Source: Manduca sexta (lineage: Eukaryota; Arthropoda; Insecta; Lepidoptera; Sphingidae). From it: 64,000 bases of DNA. The stretch is from contig NC_051129.1 in NCBI RefSeq assembly GCF_014839805.1, positions 7,382,920-7,446,919 on the forward strand. Direction: 5' to 3'. The notes under the pieces are model-generated. The model saw nothing but the letters and a program-made list of their open reading frames with translations. It searched no databases and was not told the DNA's origin. A program made the translations under genes and the position numbers. Below, piece by piece: positions 15,601 to 32,600 of this stretch; the first letter of the stretch is position 1; each line of letters starts with the position of its first letter.

Positions 15601-16358
15601 AAGCCGTCTGTGGGGAAGAAAGTACAAGATTTAATTTCATGAATTATTGCAGTAATCGGTTTTATAACCGAGCTAACTTGCTGAAAGTAATTCTTTCCAA
15701 TATATCATTTAAATAACAGCTTTTAATAGAATTTACTAGCTTAATACCCTATGCTAATTGCGATGTTGCACTTCGGAAGGCCTATGGTATCTCCAAACGA
15801 AAACACTAAACCCCTTCATAAGCTTTAATGTAAAAAAATACTTCATTCATAGACTTTCATTCGGTATAAATAGTTGAACCAGGGCTATTGTTGCTATCAT
15901 TTCATTGTCTTTATTTCTGAATGGAATCCTTTTTCTCCCTACCCCGGCCACCCTCCTTCTTAAGCGCAAAAGCTTGTCAGCCAGAATTCTTTCGACATCA
16001 TAGAAGAAACGAGTGCTTCAGCCGACAAGGAACTGTAATATCCGATTAGGTAACATCGTCGCCGAAAAGCATATTACCTTACATAAAAATAGCTAATGCC
16101 GAATAACAAGGCTATAGTTATTTTTTCTTATGGTTGCATTTAGGCATCATAGACCGCCCAACATGTTTTCATAGAGTCTCGAATACCATACGTCGTGATT
16201 GGATTTTATACTTTTTACTCAATACCAATTTCCCCGCTTTCCATCTCACTGGTGGGCTATGTAATTTCTTTGCACCCATCACCAACATGTTTGAGAATTG
16301 TTGTCTTTATATAATTATATATGATTTCCTCTAACGATTGCAAACGAAACCGGGCGCT

Positions 16359-16387
16359 GCAATATGGCTAAATTCCAGCCATATTGC
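16359..16387. repeat. Short inverted repeat, 11-bp arms
   Basis: GCAATATGGCT and its reverse complement are separated by 7 nt. Minor hairpin in the gene-free region. Confidence 0.6.
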
Positions 16388-19119
16388 CTAAAATACTAGT
16401 CCTAAAGAGGCAGACTTTTGAAGTGGACTCCAAACGCGTGACCGTCCAAAAATCCGCTCAAGACACATGATTTTTTTTCATACGAGTACGGCAAAGTGCT
16501 CGCACTGCACCTGAGGGTAAATGGAGTGGGGTCCAGTAGAATGTCCACTGACGAGAGATAATTACCCCTCGGCAATCGACACAATTATGCCAGACTCTTG
16601 GAACCGGATATACACAGGCTGATCCCGGAACGCAACACTCTTACGTGGTCCATTATGGCGGGTATTAACATCTTGGGTACGGTGGTCGCTATCCGGAAAA
16701 TTATAAAATATATTCTACCACTAGCAGCCCCTTCCGACTTGCAGATTTACGAATGAAACGCTTTTCTATTTTGAGATCGTTCGTGTTATCATATCACGCC
16801 AGTATTCATTTGCGGGGTACGGGACACCTACCTAGTTAGCATCAATAACCGCAAATCACTTTTAAATTTTAATGACCTAGAAAAGCCTTATTAAAGCCTT
16901 AGTAAAATTACATACCTACCTGGGTACCTATAATACAAAAAATGTGCTTAATTAATAATTTATAAAAATATCCTCCTTGTTACCACACATTTTAAGTAGT
17001 TAATACGTATTCGAGTTTGTTTTATTTATTTTTCTGTTATTTTTGTAACGACTTACATGATGTATTTCCGTATTAGCTTGACGAAATTAAACCTTAGTTA
17101 AATATGAATATTAAACATAATTTTGCGCATTACCTGGATAGCTACAAATTACAGATTGTTTCAGAGTTCAGACATTGATGATGTCAAAATATTTACTGCC
17201 AAAAATCAATTTCAGGTGTTTGCGTTTTCAAAACATGCCACATTATATAGAAAAATGTAAGCAGTTGAATTAAAAGACGAAATTATTGATAAACAAATGA
17301 CATTGAATTGACTAGATTAGATTCAAGGCCGTCTACGTTTGGTAGGTGATGTGATCCATGAAAGTTTGGTTATATTTTCATGTATAAATACAAAACATAT
17401 CTATAAGATTTATCGAATAACTGAAAGCACTTCTATAACTTAAATAACACAAAAAATTAAGCAATAATATTACATGAGAACACCCACCTTCACAATTCAG
17501 CCATTGCAAATAATGACCTCGATATTATTAGTTGCTACAAATTCCAACACCGAGATAAAAAGGTAGAAAAATGATACTTTTTCAACGGAAAACACTCTAG
17601 TCCAAACGCAGGCACTACAGGGTCAGTCACCACAATACACTTTACATGAATATTTGCAATTTTCCAAAAAAATCACAATAATTATTAGCCACTATCAGCC
17701 ATTCAACCCAGATGTCAAGCATACTTGCTTACAATGATAAAATTGTTGCTGCGCCATCTATTATACTATTTTAAAACCATGTTAGAAATTCAAATCTCGA
17801 AGTACTTTAAACTTTACATTTAAACAAATATCTGATAGATGTCGCAGTTTTTTATTTTGTCCGATACAATTCCGCAATAAAACGTGTCGAAAATAGCTTA
17901 CCTTTTTTTTATTATCCAACGGTAGATTTTAGTGGTGTAATATTATGTGTGTAATATTATCTTGGTAATATGTTCCACTCTAGGCATATATCTCATTGCA
18001 CCGCTCCCAGTGGGCGGACTTTGACAAATTATGTGTTTTTCGATTCGTTTTTATCAATAGGTAATTATTATAATATTTTTTCAATATATTATATATTTTT
18101 AAATTTTATATTTTCGTAAATACTAACAATACAATGGTAATGCCATCTAGTGAAAATTATTGTTACTATTGGCGGCGAAATTAAATAAATAAGAATAATG
18201 ATCATATTTACGTCTTGTTTTTTAGAATTTTGTTTTGGGATCACAGAAAAGTAAAAACAAATAACTGTAAAATAAACGCATACCAGCCTAGTGACAAAAA
18301 AAAGGGGGAAATAAGACAATAATGTCAGCCGCATGCAGCTATATATTCTGCAATTATCGTGCTTTTCAGCCTCCTATGAAAGTCGATGTAGTTTAATTTT
18401 AATGCAGATATTTTCGAACATTGTATTTTAAAAAAAACTGTATTATTTATTCCAAATAAGATTTCTTATTATTATTAAAATTTGTTTTTGATTAATCGAA
18501 ACCAATGTATCAGTCTCGTGTTAATTTCTCAACTCTAATTATTAACGAATCCCAATAAAACATGAACACAGAATCATTTCCTGTTTCTTTTGGCACATTC
18601 TAAACACAGTTACTATATTCCGGTTTAAGTATTTTTCAGTATTTAGATATTTAATTTTCATTACAATTCCGCAAAAATTTTACGGTAGCGGATATGGAGG
18701 CCCAATTTATAGCGGAAGTTACGCAGTTACAGGGACGAAGATCAAAGTTCATCATAAACTTATTTCGAATATTCATATTTTGTAAAGGTATTGGAACGTT
18801 CTAATTTGTAAAATAGCTGTCAATACATGAGGACGTTTACATTATACAGGCTCCGCTAAAATAATTAGGGAGTCAACCTATATGCATAGCAACTAAGATG
18901 TTTATATTATTGTAAAACGTTATTGCATAGCAGCGACGCTAGCAAGGAATCTGGCGTTTGGTGTAAAGTGGTGATACTAATCCACTTTAATTTTTTGTGG
19001 ACTTTAGATGTACAGATTTTCAATTGAGTAAAATCATTTTTTTATTATCAACATCAACCTTTGCCATGGTAGTGTGATCTTTAGAAAGAAAACAAGTGCA
19101 AGTAATAATTATACATTCA

Positions 19120-22100
19120 TTTATTAATCTGAATTTAATACTGTATTACATAGAGGAAATGCACTTCTCAGAAACATTCAGAAGACTTCCCTTTGGGACA
19201 CTTGTAATTATAAGGAGCCTCTCTCCATATAATTTTAAAATTGAATAAATACAAACTATGTCGTTCATAATACAATCGATATTCATGATGATCTGCATTG
19301 CCACATGCGTAAAAATCTATGTATATTTTTCACCAACTCACATGTTCGAAAATAAATTCTTAAATACAAAGCGTGACAAGTACAATTGCCTATGAGATAT
19401 CGGTTGAATAAATAAAATTTTGCAAATTAACAACAAATAATAACATACTCTATCTTAGTGTTTATTCTGTGCTGCCACATAATTTGTCAACAACATTTTC
19501 CATCACAATAAAGTAAAGTAGAAATCAATGAATGAAACAAATAAACATCATGAATTTGGTGACCAGATAGAAAGGCGTTTTGACTCATATCCAACATAGT
19601 GAATACTCAATTTTTGGGAAACACACAGCAAGAGAAAGAAGAAATACTACCAATATAAATACAGACATCTTAATTCATTCAGTCAAAGTGGAACATGTAT
19701 AAAATATTTAATATTTATTAATAAGAAATAATCAGTCTTGTTTAGAGAAAATATTTCGTCAAAACGTGATTCGCACGCCTTGATATTATCATTATCACAA
19801 TACAGTATGTCAGATATGATGTCATCCCTTCTTGGACGTAACTAGTATATAAATCGCCTGCTACGCTACTTAGTGTTATTATCACAGTTGATTAGTAGAG
19901 GTGGGTGCAGTACTTTGTACATTATAATACAGGAGCTACCTGCATTTCGCGAGCATCATCGATACACATCACATCGCTTGATGAAACTAAAAACGCGCGC
20001 AAATAACCACCAGCCCGACCTACCGCTGCGAGTGCGCATACCGTCATGGCACCGGCCTATCGCGGCCACCGACGAGGCCGGGCTAATCGTACATACAAAC
20101 TTCGAGATGAAACTATGCACGTAGGTAAACATCATTTCATGGCAGTCTTTCTCTTAAAATGTACATAAATAACAAAGCGAACTTCGCACTGACGAGGTAC
20201 AAATGCGAAATCCACAGACACGTTGTTCACCCCTCGTGGTTTTACACCCATTACTATTACATCGTATCTTTGAGATGTATCATAAAACGGGAATCTTAAA
20301 TAGATAATAACGCTTACGTCCCTTTGAACTGGTTCAATTTCGTCACCTAACGGCAAACTGAAAACTAAATTGAATAACAATAAATTATTAAATCTTACAT
20401 CTATCATATTATTATATGTATATTTGTGAACGACTTGCGAGCTATGTTGTCACAAATATTCATGAAATTCGTTCAAATAGTCAAAAAATATATTTTTGTC
20501 TAATAAACACATTCCATGTGCAGGACGTGTCCTAAGTATTTTTATAACAATTGACCAACGCAACGACAGGTTATAGTAATAATGAAATATCACAGATTTT
20601 TCAAATCTTTGGACAGTAACGGGCACCTGAATATTAAACTGTTTCAGTATTATTTGTACCTATTAAATTAATGTTAAACCTTTGGAACCCGTTTATGTAC
20701 AAAGGAACGCTATAATGAATATTTTAATGATGTATAAAATAATCGAAAATAAGAAGCCACTTATTTTGCTATGAAAGTAACCATTGCGTTCATTATTTAT
20801 CACGATCAAAATACTAATCATCCTAAGTTAAATGCATGTTATATACATACTTTCTACATTTTCGAGAATGGTATGAGTTTTTTCAAAGCCCAACCTTGTC
20901 TTGGGTCAAATTGACACAGATTAATAATACCCCTAATTCAAGTTTATAAAGATCTAATCTTCAATAAAAAATAACTTCGAAATTAGTGACTTGAAATGTC
21001 ATTGACATCACATTACTTAAGAAAAATATTCACAATTTTATCTGGCAATACAGATTGTTATTATGAAGTATATCATCAAAAGCCATTCAATAACCGCTTT
21101 TATAAGTAATCACTTTCTAATACTAAGTCCCACTTTTCACTGGATACAATCAATCATTAACAATAAAAAATAATTTATATAAAATATTTCAGATATTATT
21201 TTGTCGTACTAAAAACTTCCTCCTAAAATTTCATTCATCTTCTATATGTTTCGTGCATTTCGTACATCATACAGACATTTGAAAGAAAACGAAAGGCACC
21301 CAAGGTTACACATGAGGGCACCCACGTCACCTACTCTAACAAATATAATGATTACAATCTACAAGTGGAACTAACAAACATCCATACTGTTCCACTGTAC
21401 TATCTTAGTGTGGAAAAAAATAATTCTCTATTGGCCACCACTTGAAATATTACAAACTTACTGGTAAATTATCCATAACCAATCACATCTCTTTGTTGCG
21501 CAAAAAGATGATCAATCAAACATAAAATAGAAACTAACTGCACACTGGTGACACAAAATTCAACCTAATTAACCAAATTAGAAGTGTTCAATTCAATGTA
21601 CCCTCAAATAAGAAATAACTAAATATTAAACACTAAGAAAGTTATAAAACAATCATTATGGCCAAAAGAGAATGTAATGCTTATAAACCTAACACACATA
21701 TTTTTTATTAGAAATGGATCTAAAAAATATTTCACATGAATTTGAACAATATATGACTTATGAAATATGATACCAAATATTGAATTTCTTCTCTGGTTTA
21801 CAAGCAAAATAAAATCATAATATACCAATAATATTGTCCATATTTGTAGCATCTGACATAAAATATAATTTTGTAAGTTTTTATCAGATCTAACAACATA
21901 ATTCTATGAGAGTAGTAGTTATATAAATAGACAGATATTGATATTATCATCCCATTTGGCCAGGATAATTCTGAAAATTTCAATACAAAAGCTCTAAGTA
22001 CAATATTGGAGTACCACTTGGAAGGTAAGAGAGCTCATATTATGAAATAGCAATATAAATTGAGATATTTGTTGGCTAGAAGATAGTCTCCAAAAAATCA

Positions 22101-22164
22101 CAGTAACTAGATTTTAGTTAAGTTCTCCACAGTTTGAAAGTTGTATTTGTTTATATGTAGCTAG
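19120..22164 (-). other. Likely 3' flank/UTR of the helicase gene, or intergenic
   Basis: This A+T-rich stretch directly follows the helicase stop codon on the minus strand. Minus-strand AATAAA hexamers occur at 21704-21709 (about 460 nt after the stop) and 19120-19125 (about 3 kb after it), so a short or a long 3' UTR is possible. Within it, 20132-20407 minus is an uninterrupted 91-codon ATG-to-stop frame with ordinary-looking codon use. A GC-rich patch at 19980-20110 is open on the plus strand (19873-20124). Neither resembles a family I know, and I do not call them genes. Confidence 0.35.
20132..20407 (-). other. Orphan 91-codon open frame, status unknown
   Basis: ATG at 20407 to stop at 20132, reading a beta-strand-like mix of hydrophobic and charged residues (for example SVIIYLRFPFYD, YDVIVMGVKPRG and VSVDFAFVPRQC). 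No motif known to me is present, and there is no tryptophan-bearing galectin signature despite a vague resemblance. It sits downstream of the helicase on the same strand, so it may be chance openness in a 3' UTR, a decayed gene fragment or transposon-derived sequence. Confidence 0.2.
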
Positions 22165-25844
<3,680 letters not shown>

Positions 25845-26692
25845 TTTTGGTCGTTTTAATGATGATTTATGAAAGGGCTAAGCGCTCTAGTTGGTATCTG
25901 GAACAAAAGGACATTAACTATAATAGTTAAATCACTATTTTAAAAAACGTTAATCCTCACTGAACAATATAGTTACCTCTCAATTAGAGAGAATTTATAA
26001 TTTTTTAAAAGCTCGACATTCACATACGTCCCTACGCAGACCCGGCGAACGAACAACTCGATAATGTTAGTCGGAAACGGAAATTTCCAGGTGGAGAACA
26101 CAGTGTTGCATTCTACAAATAATAGCAAATGTTGCTATTTACATAATATTTAGTGTTGCATTTATATAAAAAAGAGACCACCACCGCTGTATGCAGCGTA
26201 GTTTACTCTTATAATTTAAACATAAAAAAGAATGTATTTATTTTGGTTTCTTAATATAAGCATAAAGGCCCACCTTACACACCCAGAAATTTAAAAAAAG
26301 GCGAATTCAGAATATAAATCCCTTTTCCAAGATCTAGCTTTTTTCATCGTAGAGTTGTAAAATAGCAAGAAAGGTGTGAGGCATCAGTTTTTTAGAACTG
26401 AATTCCAATCTCTGAATGCTTCCGGATGTTAAACTGAGCCAAAATATTTTTTTATGTCTAATTTCTATTTCGTTTATAATATGGAAACACTGCGTATTTC
26501 CTGTCAAATGCCAAACAAAAATGTTTTTCTGGATAGGGATTGCTTGTTTCACTATAAATTATTTCTAGATACTTATTACAACAGTAAGTGCCTGTTTTAC
26601 TCTGAATAAGAAATAATTTTAAGTATTATTATTTTTTAAGTATATAATAATGGATTAGTTACTAATGGCCGCTTTTTTATAATAGATTCAAA
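25845..26692. promoter_or_regulatory. Shared divergent promoter interval, helicase/GPR155
   Basis: The helicase ATG (25844, minus) and the GPR155 ATG (26693, plus) face away from each other across 848 bp. Both 5' UTRs and core promoters must fit here unless upstream non-coding exons exist. I see no unambiguous TATA or DPE element. A GC-richer section lies at about 26020-26100. Confidence 0.55.
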
Positions 26693-29600
26693 ATGGAACA
26701 AGAACCTCTGCTAGAATTGGGAGACACCACTGCTGATAATTTGTATCCAGCGTTGTTCCAGTGTTTTACAATAATCATTTGCGGGTAAGTAATATGAACC
26801 AATATAATAGTATAATTTGAAACAAACTATTATTCAAATGACGGAAGATATCGTAAAATTATTGATCATCAATATAATATTTATTGTTTCATTTAATCGT
26901 ACCAACAAACTAGTTATCGCTGTAGTAATATTTTGCAGGCTGTATAACTTTCTCTAAACTACTAGTCAGTTAACTAGTTGTTTCCAAAAGTATCTACGGA
27001 CTTGTTGTTTTCAAATCTTTTATAGATTTATGTTTAATTTTTAGCTGGTCGAAAATACAACTCAAGTAACAGTGACAGCTAAAAGTTAAGAAAACATAAT
27101 CAATATGTCCTTGTACAAGGTGATGCATGGACTATATATTTGTCTAAGTGGTGGAAAACCTTGTTAGAAGAATAATAAACTCAATTACCCAACCTAAATA
27201 TCCTAACCAAAAGTTCATAAATAATGATATTCCATTTTCTCTCTTTTCTCATTTTGAGCTATTTATTTCCTTAGGTTTTTACTGTGTCCATTTATTTGCT
27301 GTAAAATTAACTTTTTTCCATCCATAAGTGTGATCTAAATCTTAAATTTATATTCATAATCTTAATTCATACAACACTTCAGGCTTATAATTAACTTATC
27401 TCAATAGAAAACCACCTTGATTAAATGGTTAACACCCCTACTACACACATATTCCAACATTGGTAAATTCACCACAGTTACCATGGAGCCATGATTAAAA
27501 AATAAGAAGAATAAATTTAATGATACTTGATAGAATTTACAGTAATAACGGATAACCAGTTTATATTTAGGGACAAATACAATATCACTATATTTATGAT
27601 ATTATATAGTTAGTCATCAATGGATCAGATTTAGTAATAATTTTGGAATAGTCATCAAACAATATTAATTTTTGTTTGTTCAAGTGATTAACAAATTCTG
27701 TACCTAAAGCTTGTTTCTGGTGGCCAACAATTGTGGTGATCCAATTTTTTATGATTTCAAATATTTTCAATATGAATCTATGAGTGAAAAGAGAAAGTTT
27801 ACTAACATCATGTATAAATTTTCATCAATTTACAAATGTATTAAATTTCAAGCTATATGACAACATACCATACATAAAAATACCCAGAATTTTTTAAACA
27901 GAATCAGATCGTTGATTCTTTTGTTGATTCAGCACATCAGTGTTGCTGGTGTTTTAGGCAAAAAAGGAGGATTATAGAAGGAGTTTTTAGATGTTTCCCT
28001 TTACCATTAAAGGAAGTAATAATTGAATTACAAATAAGAAAACATGCATAAGTGAAAAGTCAGAGTTGTATGCCTTGTTTCAAACCTGCAACCTTAATCT
28101 TCCATCCTCTTAGTAGTAGAGCAACAAGTCCAGCAATAGGTCAGAAATCAAAATATAGAATCATTTTGACATTGCAATAATATATGAAACTACACATACA
28201 TCTATATCTCTGATTATAACATTGTATAAATTATTTTCATTCAATAATAAAAAATATTTTCACTAAAAATCTTAATTTTACCTTTGAAATTTTTTGCAAA
28301 TTTTGTAGTTATTGTGAATATTGTGTCCGAAATAGACTCACCCACAGGGTGAGTGTATTTCTGATTGAAAGTGAGATTTGATTTCACATTAAAAATTGTC
28401 TTTTATTAATATTTATGTATTTCGAAACTTACACCTTATTTTCAAGAAGATTAATGTATGTTTTCCATTAGTAAGTCAGTGACAAAATTACTGAATATAG
28501 GGCTGGTTGTTATAAAAATTACATTCCACTTGTACAATATGTACATAATAATAAACCTGTCTTATCTGTGAGTACATGTATATTAATTTTTGGACTTTCT
28601 TCTTCAATTACATATCTCATCTCTTAATTACACATTATCATGAATAAACAACAAATGTGAATATTAAGCAAGGTTAAATGTTATATTTATACAATTGTCT
28701 ACTAAGCATCTTTAGTAATTTATTTATTTGTACGTACATACTTACAGATTGGTTGTATGCACAATATGTAGATTTAGTTTAGTTGTATAACATAAACTTT
28801 AAGCAATAATTCTAAATTTAAGAGAACTTGTTATGCTAATGTCATAAATATCTTTAATACATAAATTTGAATAAATTATTGTTTTGAAAGAATTACTTTA
28901 CATAATAACCTGTTGTTTATTATTATATAAAAACACACTTGTTGAAGTGTCACTGAATCTAACCGAAATTTATTTTTTAAATATTGACAATCCCCAGATT
29001 ATTTCATTTGACCTTCATCTTTGTTCTATGAGATTCTAGATGCTTGATATTTTTAAAATTATAATCAGATCAGACCAGCTTTTATGCAATCAATAACTGA
29101 TAGGGGTTTAATACTAAAACGGAGCTGATGTGGATCATTTTCCGACGAGATACGTAACGTCGCGTCGCCTGCATTTCGATAAAATGCGCAATCTAATTTT
29201 ATTTAATTTATACTTGGCTAAAGAAACGCCGCATTATAGAAATTTTAATAAATAAAATTCGAACAGCATCAGTTTCACCATATTATTCCGAGGCCACAGA
29301 GCTGTGACGCGTCATTGCGCGCCGCAGTTAATTTAATCAATAAAGAAAGACGTAACTATCAAGATACGAGATAATATGCGAACAGCTCTGCCGTTAAATA
29401 AAAAACTGATGTTGAATGTTAAACGACATGGGCTTTGAAATTCTATATTCATCTTTCGATATTTGGATTTCATAACAATATTATGTTGTACTTAATTCCT
29501 ATTTTTCTTTATCTTTAAGGTATGTAGCTGGACGACTCAACATTGTTTCGGCAACAGAATCGAAGGGTATTGCTACATTTGTTGGTACTTTTGCTCTTCC

Positions 29601-32600
29601 ATGCCTCATATTCTTATCGCTTGCTCGAATAGATTTCAGTGTTGTTAATTGGACATTCTTATTCGCAATATTACTTGCGAAGGGTTTAGTATTTTTTCTA
29701 GTCATACTTGTTACGCTTCTTGTGTCGAAACCATTGAATTTGGGACGAGCGGGAATATTTGCTATATTTTGCACACAGAGCAATGACTTCGCACTGGGAC
29801 TACCAATCAGTAAGTTTAATTACAACATGTGATGTAAATATATTCTGATTGTATAAGAAAAATAATCAAATCATACTCTGTTTTCAGTAACCGCATTATA
29901 CGAGAAGAGCCACCCGGAATACGCTTTATATTTGTACTTAATGGCGCCGATATCTCTTGCGATTCTAAATCCTGTTGCCTTTGTACTGATGGAGGTAAAC
30001 AAGCAGCGAGAATACTCGCGTACTCAACTCACAGAGAGCGAAAGGAAGAGTTTGCACACGTTCAAATTACTGAAACAAATTGCAAAAGGCATTTGCTTAA
30101 ATCCGGTCCTAGTAATGACAGTTTTGGGTATAATAGGAAACATAGTGTTCAAACACAAATTATCTATTTATCTAGAAGGACTATTAGAGGTAAGACTTTA
30201 CAAGTGAATTCTTTAATATGAATTGTTAAAACATGTAATATAACTCATTGTAGGTACCGTTCCGTTAATCTATGGTTTATTTTTAGGTTTTCGGACAGTC
30301 GTTCTCTGCATCAGCTTTATTTTTGCTTGGGCTACGCATGGTCGGACAAATACACAGGTTAAAAGGACCAGCGTTATTATTGCCGTGTGTACTTATTATG
30401 GTGAAGTTGTAAGTATGTTTAGAATAATATTTGTTTCATATTTTATTTTACAATAAGTACCTACCTAATGTTTGGTCTATTACTTTTTGTCAAAGCCGTA
30501 AGAACGGCTTCGTTTCGGATAGGTTTTAACATCAATGTACAAAGCTGATGTTAACTTTAGTTTTTTCTTTCCATTTTACCTTTACAATAACATTAGCGAT
30601 AAGTTGGTGTTGTCATAGAGCTTATCAGGTAACATAGAGCTTATCAGGTAAACAGTCTTTAACTAATCCAAGCGATGTATGCCTGCATTTCGCGTATCTT
30701 CATTTAGTTGCGTCTTTGAACTCAAAGCAGCGTCTCTTATTGAGATGTCGTTAAAGGTCATAATATTTCGAGCTAAATCTCCATCCTCTATTTCGTGTTT
30801 TATTCATGTTTGCTTAGAATTAGTATATGTAGTTTTTTAGACAGTGGTCATGTTGATTAAATATGGAGACATTCGAATGGTCACGTTTATTCACCAAATG
30901 TGGGTGAACACAAGCTTTTTTCCTGAATATTGTCTATATGTTTTACACATGTGTTAATAATACATGTTTTAATAGGTACACGAGAAACGAATATCTAATT
31001 AAATATATTTAAAATTGAATCTATTAAGTAAAAATAATTGAATGCTATAAAGTGGTAGATTAAATTTACATAATATAGTATAATAATAATGTTCTTTTTT
31101 CTCTTTTTTTAGTCAAGAGAGCTATTTATTTATCTCAATATTATGATGCGGTGGAAAGTTTTATTTACCTAAATTTTAAGATAAGTTCAATTTATTTGTC
31201 GTTTCAGAATCATCCTACCCGTTGTAATGAGGGAGTGCGTGAGCTCATTGAACGCGGGAGGGAACGAATCCAATACTATTTCCCTCTCTACGTACGCATT
31301 CTTGTACGGAACAATACCCACGGCACCCGCAGTGTTCGTGTTCTCGAATCTTTATCAACTGGAAATCGATTTGGTAGGCCACCGACAAAGTTATTTACAT
31401 GATACTATTATTTGCGACCCACTTTTGTACTTTTTCTTTGTAATTGTATCAATTAACAATGTAAGAAAATGTGTAACATATTTCTATTGTATTTATGTAT
31501 ACGATAATATACCATCTACTTTTAGAGATAGGGGCTAGTGAATGATGTAATATACCGCCAATAACACTAGAGATCTATCAGCAATATGCAAACAAATCTA
31601 ATCCTATACAAGTTTTATTTTGCATCAACAATCTCAACTAATTTATAACTATCATGCTACTACACTTATGTGATGATCCATTGGGACATGATAATGAATA
31701 ATAATAACCAATATATTTTAGATGGCTTCGTCTATGGTGATATGCACATTCATATCAGGACCAATGATGTTCATGTCCGCACAAGTTATATCTATAAACA
31801 AAGATTACGCGGAACAATTGAAGAAATTCGGCTTTGATTTGTCGATAGTAGCGCTGGTGGCTTCATTATGGGTGTTGCTGGTGTTTATAATAACGAAGAA
31901 ATACAAGAGAATGCCGCATCGATTGACATTGTGTTTAATTGCTACTCAGGTACGGTGGGTTTGGTATTTTTATTTACACCAGTGCGAGAAATAACACCTG
32001 GCGTGTTTTATGAATACCTACATACATACAGGTTACATTGCTCTTATTTTTGCACATAATGCGTGTAAAAACGAAAGCTCCGACATTACGGTAAATCACA
32101 AACTACATTTTATGTAGCTGATACTATTATTTTTACCACGTCAGTTGTACCTTGTATCTATTGTCAATATGATCGTAACTCACAGTGCCCATTTTTACAC
32201 GCCTAGTGTCCCGCAAGTCTTAATAGTGAAGAGTTCATTATTTTAGCATAGCGATCGAATGATTTAATTCAAAAAGAAGAGCATTTTATTCGTAATCCGT
32301 AACAATTTATCTTTGTTATATTTCAGTTACTGTTGGCTATCAGTGTGATCGGCGCTGGTTCCTACGACAATAGTCCACCGTCATGGCACTCGACCATTGT
32401 ACAAGCTGTACGAACATTCAGCATGTACTCATGTTTACTGTGGACGTCTATGCTCTCCGTTGGAATGTTAATGTTGCAAGTAAGTAAACAAAATATAATA
32501 AATAAAATAAACCTCTGTTCAGGTTTTACAGTGTTTTGTAATTTTATTTTGGTATAGAGAGCTACATAGTGTAAAGTGTATACTATAATTATACAAAAAT

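Larger units (their letters stand above)
1..19119. other. Gene-free A+T-rich region, intergenic or giant intron
   Basis: No conserved protein-coding exon could be recognised on either strand. The open frames present are short and resemble no family I know. GC-richer patches stand out at about 2190-2460, 5960-6200, 6900-7040, 9560-9660, 10620-10860, 12440-12600, 14280-14480 and 15090-15220. Perfect TGACGTCA palindromes lie at 1205-1212 and 4076-4083. Consensus-like splice donors on the minus strand (for example after 12418 and near 10855 and 14489) could belong to 5' non-coding exons of a gene whose body is left of the window, but this number of GTAAGT/GTGAGT words is also expected by chance. 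Little obvious repeat is seen, which would fit a regulatory landscape. That reading is inference. Confidence 0.5.
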
